This document shows positions 26,799-36,330 of a DNA stretch of 64,000 nucleotides, piece by piece. Origin of the DNA: an uncultured Burkholderiales bacterium (GTDB lineage Bacteria; Pseudomonadota; Gammaproteobacteria; Burkholderiales; Burkholderiaceae_C); assembly GCA_903932865.1 (NCBI GenBank), contig CAIZHQ010000025.1, forward strand, positions 1 through 64,000, read 5' to 3'. Every line of letters starts with the position of its first letter. Position 1 is the first letter of the stretch. The notes beneath the pieces are model-generated. The model saw nothing but the letters and a program-made list of their open reading frames with translations, did not search any database and was not told the origin of the DNA. The translations under genes and the position numbers were made by a program.

Positions 26799-27102
26799 TC
26801 GCTTCGGTTCTGCACCAGCCAGACCGCACATCGCTGAACACAGCATTCTGAGTGTGCTGTGCTTCAAATTTGCATCCACTGAGTTGTCGAGTCAGAGGCT
26901 GGGCGCCCACTGTGCTTCGCAAGCTGGGCGAAACATATACTCGAAAAGATGGCAACCCCGGACGTTGCTTGGGGTGTTATGTGCTGTGGGTACCCGTTTG
27001 ACCCTCATCACTTTCGCTGGCCAAAAGGCTTCGCCCGTGATGTCTTTATTCAAAAAATTTGAAGCCACCCCTGGGGTCAAGCACCCGGGTTGAGGAATGC
27101 CC
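26799..27102. other. Gap between shell genes and exporter; nothing recognised
   Basis: This 300-base stretch has no convincing ORF, RNA gene or strong terminator. It may contain a promoter for the exporter gene, but no paired -35/-10 was convincing. A GAGGA ribosome site ends it. Confidence 0.35.
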
Positions 27103-27833
27103 ATGCAAGAGTGGATCTACCCTGTTGGGGTTGTTTTAGCAGGCTATACCGTACTGGGTTTGACAGGCTTTGGTTCGGCCATGGTGATCGTGCCTTTATT
27201 GGCCATGAATTGGCCCTTGCCCGAGGTGGTGGCGTTGACCTTGTTGATGGATGTGCCCGCTTCGGCATTTCACAGTTGGCTCAACTCGAGTCAAGTTCAG
27301 TGGCGCGAGCTGCGCCGCCTCTTGCCCGGACTGGTGATCGGAACGGCAGCGGGTTTGTCGTTAACGCCACACATGGAGTCGCGCTGGCCCTTGCTGGTGC
27401 TGGGCTTGTATGTGGCAGCGGTGGGCCTGAAAACCTTGCGTGCGCAAACAGCTGAGCAGCACCGGCCAGCCAAGGGCTGGGCTGTGCCTGTGGGCATGGT
27501 GATTGGGCTGGTGGAAATGCTGTTTGGCACCGCAGGACCACTGGTGGTGGCATGGCTCAGCCGTCGCTTGGCCGATGCACAGCAAATACGGGCCAGCACA
27601 CCCATGATCATTGCCGTAGCCGCCACCACCGTGTTGGCAGGCATGGCCCTGGAAGGCCGGCTGACCAGTGATTCGCTCTGGCAGCGCTGGAGCGGCCTCA
27701 TCGGCGTGGCCCTTTGGGGCGTGTGGTCAGGCCACCGTCTGGCGCACCATGTGCCCATGGCGCACTGCGCCAGATGATTTGCGCCTTGTTGGTGGTCAGT
27801 GGTTTGCTGCTGGCACTGGGCGCATTGCGTTGA
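27103..27833 (+). pseudogene. TauE/SafE-type (TSUP) membrane exporter with 3' frameshift
   Basis: The ATG at 27103 has the better spacing to GAGGA than that at 27097. The frame encodes about seven membrane segments with TSUP features: GLTGFGSAMVIVPLL near the N-terminus, GLVIGTAAG, and GLVEMLFGTAGPLVVAWLSRR. It stops at 27777 after PMAHCAR. In the +1-related frame from 27765 the sequence continues LRQMICALLVVSGLLLALGALR and stops at 27831-27833, which is the expected last membrane helix. One missing base (CACCTG to CACTG) near 27764 explains this. TSUP proteins export sulfite or sulfonates. The gene may be inactive, partly active, or only hit by a sequencing error. Confidence 0.75.
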
Positions 27834-27952
27834 TGGATGCGGGCCCTCTGGCTCGCACACGGTAGACCCGCACGGTGCTGCCAGGCCAGAACATGCTGCT
27901 GAGGCAAGTGGCTCCGCCTCGCACTTCTCCCCAGCCCTGACCCGCTCAGTGC

Positions 27953-28002
27953 GTCCGATGACGGACAGCCTGGTGACATGCCTGTCGGTGGTTTCATCGG
28001 AC
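27953..28002. repeat. Imperfect hairpin upstream of gnd
   Basis: GTCCGATGA and TCATCGGAC are exact 9-bp arms, with inner partly matching arms (GGACAG/CTGTCGG), so the 50 bases can fold into a long stem. It lies 60 bases before gnd and after the exporter gene. It might end the BMC-side transcript or form a leader structure. Confidence 0.45.
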
Positions 28003-28061
28003 AATGCGCACACCACAACTGAGCGAGCGGGCGACCGCGCCGGGCCAAAGGATTGAAGACC

Positions 28062-29477
28062 ATGACAGAGATGCAAGCGATGGACATCGGCCTGGTGGGC
28101 CTGGGTGTGATGGGTGAAAACCTGGCCCTGAACTTGGAGCGCAACGGGTTTTCGGTCAGCGGGTTTGACCTGGACGCTGCCCGCCGCGAGAACTTCACGG
28201 TGCGCACGCAGGGCCTGCGGGCACAAGCCGCGTCGTCGCTGCCCGAGCTGGTGGCCAGCCTGCAGGTGCCCCGGCGCATCTGGATGATGGTGCCCGCCGG
28301 TGCGGCGGTGGACCAGGTGCTGGCGCAGCTGCACCCTTTGTTGTCGGCAGGCGATGTGCTCATTGACGGTGGCAACACGCTGTACACCGACACCCAGCGC
28401 CGCATCGCTGCGCTGCAGGACTCGGGCATTTTGTATGTGGGCGCGGGGGTCAGCGGCGGTGAAGAAGGCGCTTTGCGTGGCCCGGCGCTCATGCCTGGTG
28501 GCTCGCCCGAAGCCTGGCCGCTGATCCAGCCCCTGATGCAAGCCATGGCGGCCAAGGCCGAAGACGGGCAGCCGTGCTGCCAGTGGATGGGGCCGGGTGG
28601 GGCGGGCCACTTCGTGAAAATGGTGCACAACGGCATTGAATACGCCGACATGCAAATGATCTGCGAAGCCTACGCGCTGATGCAAAGTCTGCGCATGGCC
28701 CCGGCCGACATGGCCGCCGAATTCGAACGATGGAACGATGGCGAATTGGGCAGCTACCTGATCGACATCACCGCACAGATTTTGGCCACGACCGACCCCG
28801 AAACGGGTGCGCCCCTGGTCGATGTGATTCTGGACACGGCCGAGCAAAAAGGCACGGGCAAATGGGCCAGCCAGATCGCGCTGGATCTGGGCGTTGCCGC
28901 CCCCACCATTGCCGAAGCGGTGTTCGCCCGCACCCTGAGCGCCATCAAGACCGAACGCGTGGCCGCTTCGCACCTGTTATCGGGGCCGAGCACCGTTACG
29001 GCGCCCGAACGCGGTGCCATGTTGGGCAAGCTGCGCCGGGCCTTGCTGGCCGCCAAAATTTGCGCCTATGCCCAGGGCTTTGCCCTGTTGCGCGCTGCCG
29101 ACCGCGAACACCACTGGCACCTGCCCATGGCCCAGGTCGCCTCGGTCTGGCGTGCAGGCTGCATCATCCGCGCGCACTTGCTCGAAGACATTCGCCGGGC
29201 CTACCAAAACCAAGCCGACCTGCCCAACCTGCTGATCGACCCGCACTTTGTCCGCGTCATGGCCGACTGTCAACAAGACCTGCGCGAAGTGGTGGCCATG
29301 GCGGCGCTCAGCGGCGTGGCCGTGCCCGCCTTCATGAGCGCTCTGAGCTATTACGACGCCTACCGCGCGGCCCGTTTGCCTGCCAACTTGCTGCAAGCCC
29401 AGCGCGATTACTTTGGCGCCCACACGTACCAGCGCACCGACCGAGCGGGGAAGTTTCACACCCGTTGGGGGGAGTGA
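28062..29477 (+). CDS. gnd: 6-phosphogluconate dehydrogenase, decarboxylating
   Basis: The ATG at 28062 is preferred to an upstream TTG, giving 471 residues, the normal length of the long-form enzyme. Motifs: GLVGLGVMGENLALN (NADP fold), IDGGNTLYTDT, GVSGGEEGA, KMVHNGIEYADMQ with the catalytic Lys, and TAEQKGTGKWASQ. It oxidises 6-phosphogluconate to ribulose 5-phosphate and CO2 with NADP+. It is convergent with umuC, with only about 40 bases between the stops. Confidence 0.95.
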   Translation: MTEMQAMDIGLVGLGVMGENLALNLERNGFSVSGFDLDAARRENFTVRTQGLRAQAASSLPELVASLQVPRRIWMMVPAGAAVDQVLAQLHPLLSAGDVLIDGGNTLYTDTQRRIAALQDSGILYVGAGVSGGEEGALRGPALMPGGSPEAWPLIQPLMQAMAAKAEDGQPCCQWMGPGGAGHFVKMVHNGIEYADMQMICEAYALMQSLRMAPADMAAEFERWNDGELGSYLIDITAQILATTDPETGAPLVDVILDTAEQKGTGKWASQIALDLGVAAPTIAEAVFARTLSAIKTERVAASHLLSGPSTVTAPERGAMLGKLRRALLAAKICAYAQGFALLRAADREHHWHLPMAQVASVWRAGCIIRAHLLEDIRRAYQNQADLPNLLIDPHFVRVMADCQQDLREVVAMAALSGVAVPAFMSALSYYDAYRAARLPANLLQAQRDYFGAHTYQRTDRAGKFHTRWGE

Positions 29478-29518
29478 CCACCAACCCGCATGCGTTGGCA
29501 TCGGGATGACTGAGGGGG

Positions 29519-30793
29519 TCAAACCACAGGGATGGCATCCCAACACGTTGTGTAATTGGGCGATTTGCGCTCTTGCCGCATCTGCCAACCCTTGAACGCG
29601 CCTTGGGTAGACACCTTTACTGTTCCGCGACCATAGCGCTGGTTCAGTTTGTCCAGCGCTTGCATCAGGTTGGCGTTGCTGGTGGTTTCGGGCTCCAGCA
29701 GATCGCCTTGCCTGCGCGTGACCGGACTGATCTCGCTGAGCATGATCCCGGCCTTCTTGTATTGGTAGTCGGGCTTGAACATGCGCTCGCACAACTCACT
29801 GGCCCATCGGTTGACTTCCAAGCTGTCGTGGGTCGGGTAGGGCAGTGGCACGGCCAGGCTGGGCATGTATTGCGGTAACTCTTTGCGAAACCGGTTCGTT
29901 TGCAAGAAGACCTGGATCACCGCAGCGTGGCTGTTTTGCGCACGCAGCTTGGCGCAGGCATTGGCCGCAAATGTGGACAGCGCGTCCTTGAGCACGTCCA
30001 ACGCGGTGACCATGTTGCCGAACGATCGGCTGCAGATGATCTGCTGCCGATCGGGTTGGATTTCTTGCAGCTCTATGCAGGGCACCTCCTGCAACTCGCG
30101 CTGGGTCTTTTCCATCACCACACCGAACTCGGCCCTCAAGGTCGGCACATGGGCCACGCGCAGGTCTTGCACGGTGCGTACGCCGTGTCTGGCCAGCTTT
30201 TGTGTGAGTTGGCGTCCAACCCCCCAGACTTCTTCTACCGAAATGTGTGCGAGCAACTGGGTTTTTTGCGCGGGGCTCAACGCGTTGTAGTTGAAGACGC
30301 CTTTGGAACGTGGGTGCTTCTTGGCCACATGGTTGGCGAGTTTGGCCAAGGTCTTGGTGGGGCCAATGCCCACGCAGACCGGCATGCCCGTCCACATGCC
30401 AATGCGTTCGCGCATGGCGTAACTGACGTCGCGCAGCTGGGGGGTGCCCGTCAGATCCACAAAGCATTCATCGATGGAATACACCTCGCTGCGGTGCGAA
30501 AACTCGCTCAGGATGTTCATGACCCGGTTCGACATGTCGGCATACAAGGCGTAGTTGCTGCTCATGGCCAGGATGCCGTGTTGCTCGGCCAGTGCCGTGC
30601 ACTCAAACCAGGGGGCGCCCATCTTCACGCCCAAAGCTTTGGCCTCGTTGGAGCGGGACACCACGCAACCGTCGTTGTTGGACAGCACCACCATCGGCAC
30701 ATGCGTCAGGTCGGGCCGGAAAATCCGCTCGCAGCTGACGTAGAAATTGTTGCAATCCACAAGCGCGAGGGCTTGTACCTTCGGCGGGGCCAT
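29519..30793 (-). CDS. umuC: DNA polymerase V subunit UmuC
   Basis: This 424-residue Y-family polymerase has the catalytic motifs LVDCNNFYVSCER and YSIDECFVDLTG and the helix-hairpin-helix region SVEEVWGVGRQL. It carries out error-prone bypass of lesions with UmuD'2 during the SOS response. It starts three bases after the umuD stop, so both share the LexA-controlled promoter. The length is normal and the frame intact. Confidence 0.96.
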   Translation of the reverse strand: MAPPKVQALALVDCNNFYVSCERIFRPDLTHVPMVVLSNNDGCVVSRSNEAKALGVKMGAPWFECTALAEQHGILAMSSNYALYADMSNRVMNILSEFSHRSEVYSIDECFVDLTGTPQLRDVSYAMRERIGMWTGMPVCVGIGPTKTLAKLANHVAKKHPRSKGVFNYNALSPAQKTQLLAHISVEEVWGVGRQLTQKLARHGVRTVQDLRVAHVPTLRAEFGVVMEKTQRELQEVPCIELQEIQPDRQQIICSRSFGNMVTALDVLKDALSTFAANACAKLRAQNSHAAVIQVFLQTNRFRKELPQYMPSLAVPLPYPTHDSLEVNRWASELCERMFKPDYQYKKAGIMLSEISPVTRRQGDLLEPETTSNANLMQALDKLNQRYGRGTVKVSTQGAFKGWQMRQERKSPNYTTCWDAIPVV

Positions 30794-30796
30794 GGC

Positions 30797-31237
30797 TCAG
30801 TACAGCTTGTGCAGGTTGCGCGTCACCACGCCCCAGATCACCAGCTCCTCGCCTTCCTTGACCACGATGGGTGGGTACAGCGGGTTCTCCGCGATCAGCT
30901 TGACCACACCGCCTCTGCGGTACAGGCGTTTGACGGTGTAGTCGTTGTTCAGCACCGCCAGCACAATGTTGCCGTGCTTGGCTTCGATGGAGCGGTCCAC
31001 CAACAGCTCGTCGCCCTCATAGATGCCGATGCCACTCATCGAGTCGCCTTTGACCCGGAAGATGAAGGTGGCTTCTTTGTTGCGGATCAGGTGCTCGTTC
31101 AGGTCAATGCGCTTGCGTGTGTGGTCCGCTGCAGGCGATGGAAAACCGGCCACCACGGGCCAAGTGCAGACATCCAGCCAGACGGGGGTGTCTGGCACAA
31201 ACACTGGGGAAAGCGAAGAATCAAGAGGAGAAGACAT
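30797..31237 (-). CDS. umuD: UmuD-type S24 autoprotease, polymerase V accessory subunit
   Basis: The start at 31237 (MSSPLDSSLSPVF) gives 146 residues; the longer track ORF would include the LexA box. The catalytic serine lies in GDSMSGIGI and the lysine in NDYTVKRLYRRGG. The likely self-cleavage bond is Ala-Gly in WPVVAGFPSPAAD, where E. coli has Cys-Gly. RecA filaments trigger cleavage to UmuD', which joins UmuC. A LexA box lies 13 bases upstream. Confidence 0.95.
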   Translation of the reverse strand: MSSPLDSSLSPVFVPDTPVWLDVCTWPVVAGFPSPAADHTRKRIDLNEHLIRNKEATFIFRVKGDSMSGIGIYEGDELLVDRSIEAKHGNIVLAVLNNDYTVKRLYRRGGVVKLIAENPLYPPIVVKEGEELVIWGVVTRNLHKLY

Positions 31238-31249
31238 CGCTTGAATATA

Positions 31250-31265
31250 CTGGATAAATAACCAG
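31250..31265. promoter_or_regulatory. LexA (SOS) box of umuDC
   Basis: CTG-N10-CAG is exact: CTGGATAAATAACCAG. A minus-strand TATATT (31244-31249) next to it could be the -10. The box sits between the SRAP stop and the umuD start, so LexA would repress umuDC. Confidence 0.8.
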
Positions 31266-31308
31266 TCTTTCAAGTTGCCATATTGGGCACGGCGAGTGAA
31301 CTTTGGCT

Positions 31309-31944
31309 TCAGATTCGGGGCGCTGGACAGGCCACCAGCGCCGGCATGTGCTGCCAACTCATCAGCTCTGCAGCCTGGGGGGCATCGGCACTCAGCCAGG
31401 CATCGTGCAGCGCCGGTGCGATGACAACGGGGGTGCGTTTTTCATCGCCGGGCTTGTGAAACTGCTGCATCACCGGGTGCGTGTCGGCATTGACCGTGAG
31501 CATCGAAAAACTCACCACCCGCTCACCCGAGGCCGGGTCTGTCCAGCGGTCCCACAGGCAGGCGATGCCGAACGGATCGCCACTGGCCAGCGCGATTTTC
31601 CAGCGCACGGCCTTGCCAGACTCGTAGCTGGGCTCATAGAAGTTGTCGACCAACACCAAGCCAAACTGCCGCTGCCGCCACGCGGTGCGGTAGCTGGGTT
31701 TTTCTGCGGCGGTCTCGCTGCGGGCGTTGTAGGTGTGGCGACTGATCTTGTCGTCCTTGGCCCATGCCGGGATCAGGCCAAATCGGGCCAAACCGCAAGC
31801 GACCCGACCCGTCTGGTGACTCTTGACCACGATGGGGGAGACAAACCCGGGGTAGGACTCCTCGGGGAAGCCTGCAGGCAGTTCAACGCCAAGCTTTTCC
31901 TTCACCCATGGGGCGCGTTGAGTGGGGGTGAAGTTGGTGCACAC
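31309..31944 (-). CDS. SRAP/HMCES-family abasic-site protein (YedK-like)
   Basis: This 211-residue SOS-response-associated peptidase family protein begins MC, providing the Cys2 that forms a thiazolidine crosslink with abasic sites in single-stranded DNA. Other family signatures are FGLIPAWAKD, YNARSETAAEKPSYR and FSMLTVNAD. The usual H-R-M-P motif is replaced by a looser HKPGDEKRTPVVI. It lies directly upstream of umuD on the same strand, which fits an SOS link. It protects abasic sites in single-stranded DNA. Confidence 0.9.
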   Translation of the reverse strand: MCTNFTPTQRAPWVKEKLGVELPAGFPEESYPGFVSPIVVKSHQTGRVACGLARFGLIPAWAKDDKISRHTYNARSETAAEKPSYRTAWRQRQFGLVLVDNFYEPSYESGKAVRWKIALASGDPFGIACLWDRWTDPASGERVVSFSMLTVNADTHPVMQQFHKPGDEKRTPVVIAPALHDAWLSADAPQAAELMSWQHMPALVACPAPRI

Positions 31945-33253
<1,309 letters not shown>

Positions 33254-33329
33254 CCTCCCGCTGCCAGACACCCTACAGGGCGAGTTGGTTGAAACGCCAA
33301 CCCGTGAAGATTCGAGCGAACCGCAGGCC

Positions 33330-34304
33330 TCAGCCTTGGCTGAGCAGCTGCGCAAAGCGGCCCAAATCCACATTGCCGCCACTCACGATGATGCCCACGC
33401 GCTGACCTTGAAGCTGCTCCCTGGCCTGAATGGCCGCCGCCAGTGACAAACAACCCGTGGGCTCGACCACCATCTTCATGCGTTCGGCATAAAAACGCAT
33501 GGTCTGCACCAGCTGCGCATCGGTCACGGTGTGCACCCCATCCACCAAGCGGCGGATGATTTCGAAGGTGATTTCGCCGACCATGGGTGTTTGCGCGCCA
33601 TCGGCGATCGTCACCGGGGTGGCAATGCGCACGCGCTGGCCCTGTTGCAAGGACTGTTGTACATCGTTGCCCGCTTCGGGCTCCACGCCGTAAATTTTGC
33701 AGGCGGGTGACAAGGCCTTGGCTGACAAAGCGCTGCCACTGAGCAGGCCACCACCGCCCAGACACACGAACAGGGCGTCGAGCTCGCCCACTTCCTGAAA
33801 CAACTCCAGCGCCGCCGTGCCCTGGCCGCTCAGCACGTCCGGGTGGTCAAACGGCGGGATGAAGCGCATGCCGTGCTCGGCGGCCAGGCCTTGGGCAATG
33901 GCCAGCGCATCGTCGGTGTAGCGGTCGTAACCCACCACAGTCGCGCCATAGCCGCGGGTGGCCGCCAGTTTGGCGGGTGAGGCATCGTGCGGCATGACGA
34001 TGGTGGCCGGGATGTCCAGAATCTGCGCCGACAAGGCCACGGCCTGCGCGTGGTTGCCCGATGAATAAGCCACCACGCCGGCGCGGCGCTCGGCGGGCGT
34101 CAGCCGCGACAGGGCATTGAAGCCGCCCCGGAACTTGAAGGCCCCCATGCGCTGCAAGTTTTCGCACTTGATGAACGCTTGCGTGCCCAGTTGCGCGTTG
34201 AGCGTGCGCGACTGCAGCACCGGCGTGCGGTGGGCATGGCCTTGCAGCCGCGCGGCGGCGGCCAGGACGTCATCAAAAGTGGGTAGGGCGCTGGCATCGT
34301 GCAT
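33330..34304 (-). CDS. PLP-dependent threonine/serine dehydratase-like enzyme
   Basis: The start at 34304 (MHDASALPTFDDVLAAAARL) gives 324 residues, a single catalytic domain without the ACT-like regulatory part of biosynthetic IlvA. The PLP lysine lies in MGAFKFRGGFNAL, with SSGNHAQAVA and the phosphate loop GGGGLLSG. Relatives include catabolic threonine dehydratase, serine racemase and threo-3-hydroxyaspartate ammonia-lyase. It likely deaminates a hydroxy amino acid to a keto acid; the exact substrate is open. It is divergent from the AMP-ligase gene. Confidence 0.88.
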   Translation of the reverse strand: MHDASALPTFDDVLAAAARLQGHAHRTPVLQSRTLNAQLGTQAFIKCENLQRMGAFKFRGGFNALSRLTPAERRAGVVAYSSGNHAQAVALSAQILDIPATIVMPHDASPAKLAATRGYGATVVGYDRYTDDALAIAQGLAAEHGMRFIPPFDHPDVLSGQGTAALELFQEVGELDALFVCLGGGGLLSGSALSAKALSPACKIYGVEPEAGNDVQQSLQQGQRVRIATPVTIADGAQTPMVGEITFEIIRRLVDGVHTVTDAQLVQTMRFYAERMKMVVEPTGCLSLAAAIQAREQLQGQRVGIIVSGGNVDLGRFAQLLSQG

Positions 34305-34421
34305 CGGTGATCCCTGAATGGTGGCGGCAAAGACTGCATGGTGACATGACTGGCAGTTTGAAATGCTCCGGCTTGCCACTTGCGAGACAAAGCCTGCGTC
34401 AGGCGCTGGCTAACATCGGTC

Positions 34422-36317
34422 ATGCACCTGACTGTTTCATCCCCCGTTCAAAGCTTGGCCGACATCCACCGCATCGAGGCCACACCCTTGTCCCAGGCCG
34501 TGCCTTGGGCCAGCACCTATGCCCTGATCCGTGCCAGTGCTGAGGTTCATGCCGAGCAAGCGGCGCTGACCTTTTTGCACACCGGCCAGCCCGGCGGTGC
34601 GTCCACCACCTGGACTTACCGCAGCTTGCTCCAAGGCATCCACCAAACCGCCAATTTGCTGCACCAGCTGGGTGTGGGCCCTGAAGACGCCGTGGGGGTT
34701 CTGTTGCCCGGCGGCCTGGCCTACCATCTGGCGCTTTGGGGCGGCGAAGCGGCAGGCATCGTGCAGCCGCTCAACCCCTTGCTCAGCGAAGAAAAATTGC
34801 TGTCGCTGCTGCGGGCCAGCAACGCCAAAGTGCTGATCGCGCATGGTGCTGAAGACGACAGCCAGCTGCGGGCCAAAGCCTTGCGCCTGCAAACCCAATT
34901 GCCCGGTTTGAAGGCGGTGCTGCTGGTGGATCCGGACGGAGCTCCACTTCAAGATGGCGACGCGCTGCCTGATGGCACCCATGACTTCCACGCCTTGCGG
35001 GCCACGCAAGTGTCCGAGCACCTGGTCAGCCAACGAATTTTTCAGCGCGAGGACATCGCGGCTTACTTTCACACAGGCGGCACCACCGGGGCGCCCAAAC
35101 TGGCCAGGCACAGCCATGGCGCGCAGGTCTTCACCGCTTGGGCCAATGCCAGCATGCAAGGATTTCGGTCGAGCGATGTGACCATCAACGGTTACCCGCT
35201 GTTCCATGTGGCAGGTGTGTTGCCCGGAGCTTTGTGCTCGCTGGCCGTCGGCATGCATGTGATCATCCCGACCGAGGCCTTGTTTCGCAACCGCGAGGTG
35301 GTGCAAAACTATTGGCGGCTGGTGGCCCAACACCGCTGCACGCTGATGTCGGGCGTGCCCACAGTGCTGGCTGCATTGGCGGGCGTGCCGCTGCAGGGGG
35401 CCGACATATCCACACTGCGTGCGGTGCGCACAGGCGCTGCACCGCTGCCGCCTGAGCTGGCGCAACGCTTTGAACAAGCGTTTGGCTTGCACATCAACGA
35501 GAGCTTGGGCATGACCGAAACCGCTGGCCTGAGCACCGTGGCCCCGCCGGACCTGAGTGCGCCCGCAGGTTGTGTGGGTTGGCCATTGCCGCATGCGCGT
35601 GTGCGCATCGTCGCGTTGAACAGCGATGACCAGGCCACATCGCACACCCTGCCCGCAGGCGAAAAGGGCATGGTGCTCTACCAAGGGCCAAATTTGTTTT
35701 CTGGTTATCTGGATGCCGCAGAGACGGCCCGCAGTTTCACGCCCGACGGCTGGCTCATCACGGGCGATGTGGGTTTCATCGACACGCAAGGCCGCCTGCA
35801 CCTGTCGGGCCGGGCCAAGGACCTGATCATCCGCAGCGGCCACAACATTGACCCCAAAGTGATTGAAGACGCCTTGGGGGCACATCCGGCGGTGGCCTTG
35901 TGCGCGGCAGTCGGTGCGCCAGACGCCTACGCGGGCGAGGTGCCTGTGGCCTTTGCCACCCTCAAACCCGGCAGCCAGGTGAGCGAAGCCGAGTTGCTCG
36001 CTTTCACGGCCGAGCGCGTTGACGAAGGCCCCGCCAAACCCAAATTGATCACGGTGCTGAACGCCATGCCGGTGACCAACGTGGGCAAAATTTACAAACC
36101 GCAATTGCGCACGCTGGCCACCGCAGCGGTGGCGCAGAGACTGATCCACAACACCTTAGCGCCCTTGCAACTCGAACCTGCGCAATGGCCGCAGGTGCAA
36201 GCGGCAGGCGATGCACCGGTGGAGGTGGACGCCCGCGCCACACCTGTTGTCGCTTGGAACACGCTCAAGCCCCTGCTGGACGCTTTGCCCGTGAAGCTGG
36301 TGTTGCACGCCCCCTGA
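34422..36317 (+). CDS. AMP-forming acyl-CoA synthetase
   Basis: The ATG at 34422 gives 631 residues. Adenylate-forming motifs are complete: YFHTGGTTGAPKLARHSH (P-loop), LGMTETAGLS, GWLITGDVGFID and GRAKDLIIRSGHNIDP; VTNVGKIYKPQLR carries the catalytic Lys region. It activates a carboxylic acid with ATP and joins it to CoA. The substrate (fatty, aromatic or other acid) cannot be told. The C-terminus has an extra 60 residues after the usual end. It is convergent with topB. Confidence 0.88.
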   Translation: MHLTVSSPVQSLADIHRIEATPLSQAVPWASTYALIRASAEVHAEQAALTFLHTGQPGGASTTWTYRSLLQGIHQTANLLHQLGVGPEDAVGVLLPGGLAYHLALWGGEAAGIVQPLNPLLSEEKLLSLLRASNAKVLIAHGAEDDSQLRAKALRLQTQLPGLKAVLLVDPDGAPLQDGDALPDGTHDFHALRATQVSEHLVSQRIFQREDIAAYFHTGGTTGAPKLARHSHGAQVFTAWANASMQGFRSSDVTINGYPLFHVAGVLPGALCSLAVGMHVIIPTEALFRNREVVQNYWRLVAQHRCTLMSGVPTVLAALAGVPLQGADISTLRAVRTGAAPLPPELAQRFEQAFGLHINESLGMTETAGLSTVAPPDLSAPAGCVGWPLPHARVRIVALNSDDQATSHTLPAGEKGMVLYQGPNLFSGYLDAAETARSFTPDGWLITGDVGFIDTQGRLHLSGRAKDLIIRSGHNIDPKVIEDALGAHPAVALCAAVGAPDAYAGEVPVAFATLKPGSQVSEAELLAFTAERVDEGPAKPKLITVLNAMPVTNVGKIYKPQLRTLATAAVAQRLIHNTLAPLQLEPAQWPQVQAAGDAPVEVDARATPVVAWNTLKPLLDALPVKLVLHAP

Positions 36318-36322
36318 GGGGC
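36309..36322. terminator. Short hairpin between acyl-CoA synthetase and topB
   Basis: GCCCC-CTGA-GGGGC forms a 5-bp GC stem spanning the synthetase stop codon, between convergent genes. No T-run follows, so it is only a weak terminator candidate. Confidence 0.35.
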
Positions 36323-36330
36323 TGCTCTGA

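Noticed and set aside
27297-28973. 558-residue ORF opposite the exporter and gnd
   Set aside because: Antisense to clear genes; Arg/His/Gly-rich with no motif.
34437-36149. 570-residue ORF opposite the acyl-CoA synthetase
   Set aside because: It mirrors a gene with all adenylate-forming motifs; no recognisable domains and no ribosome site.
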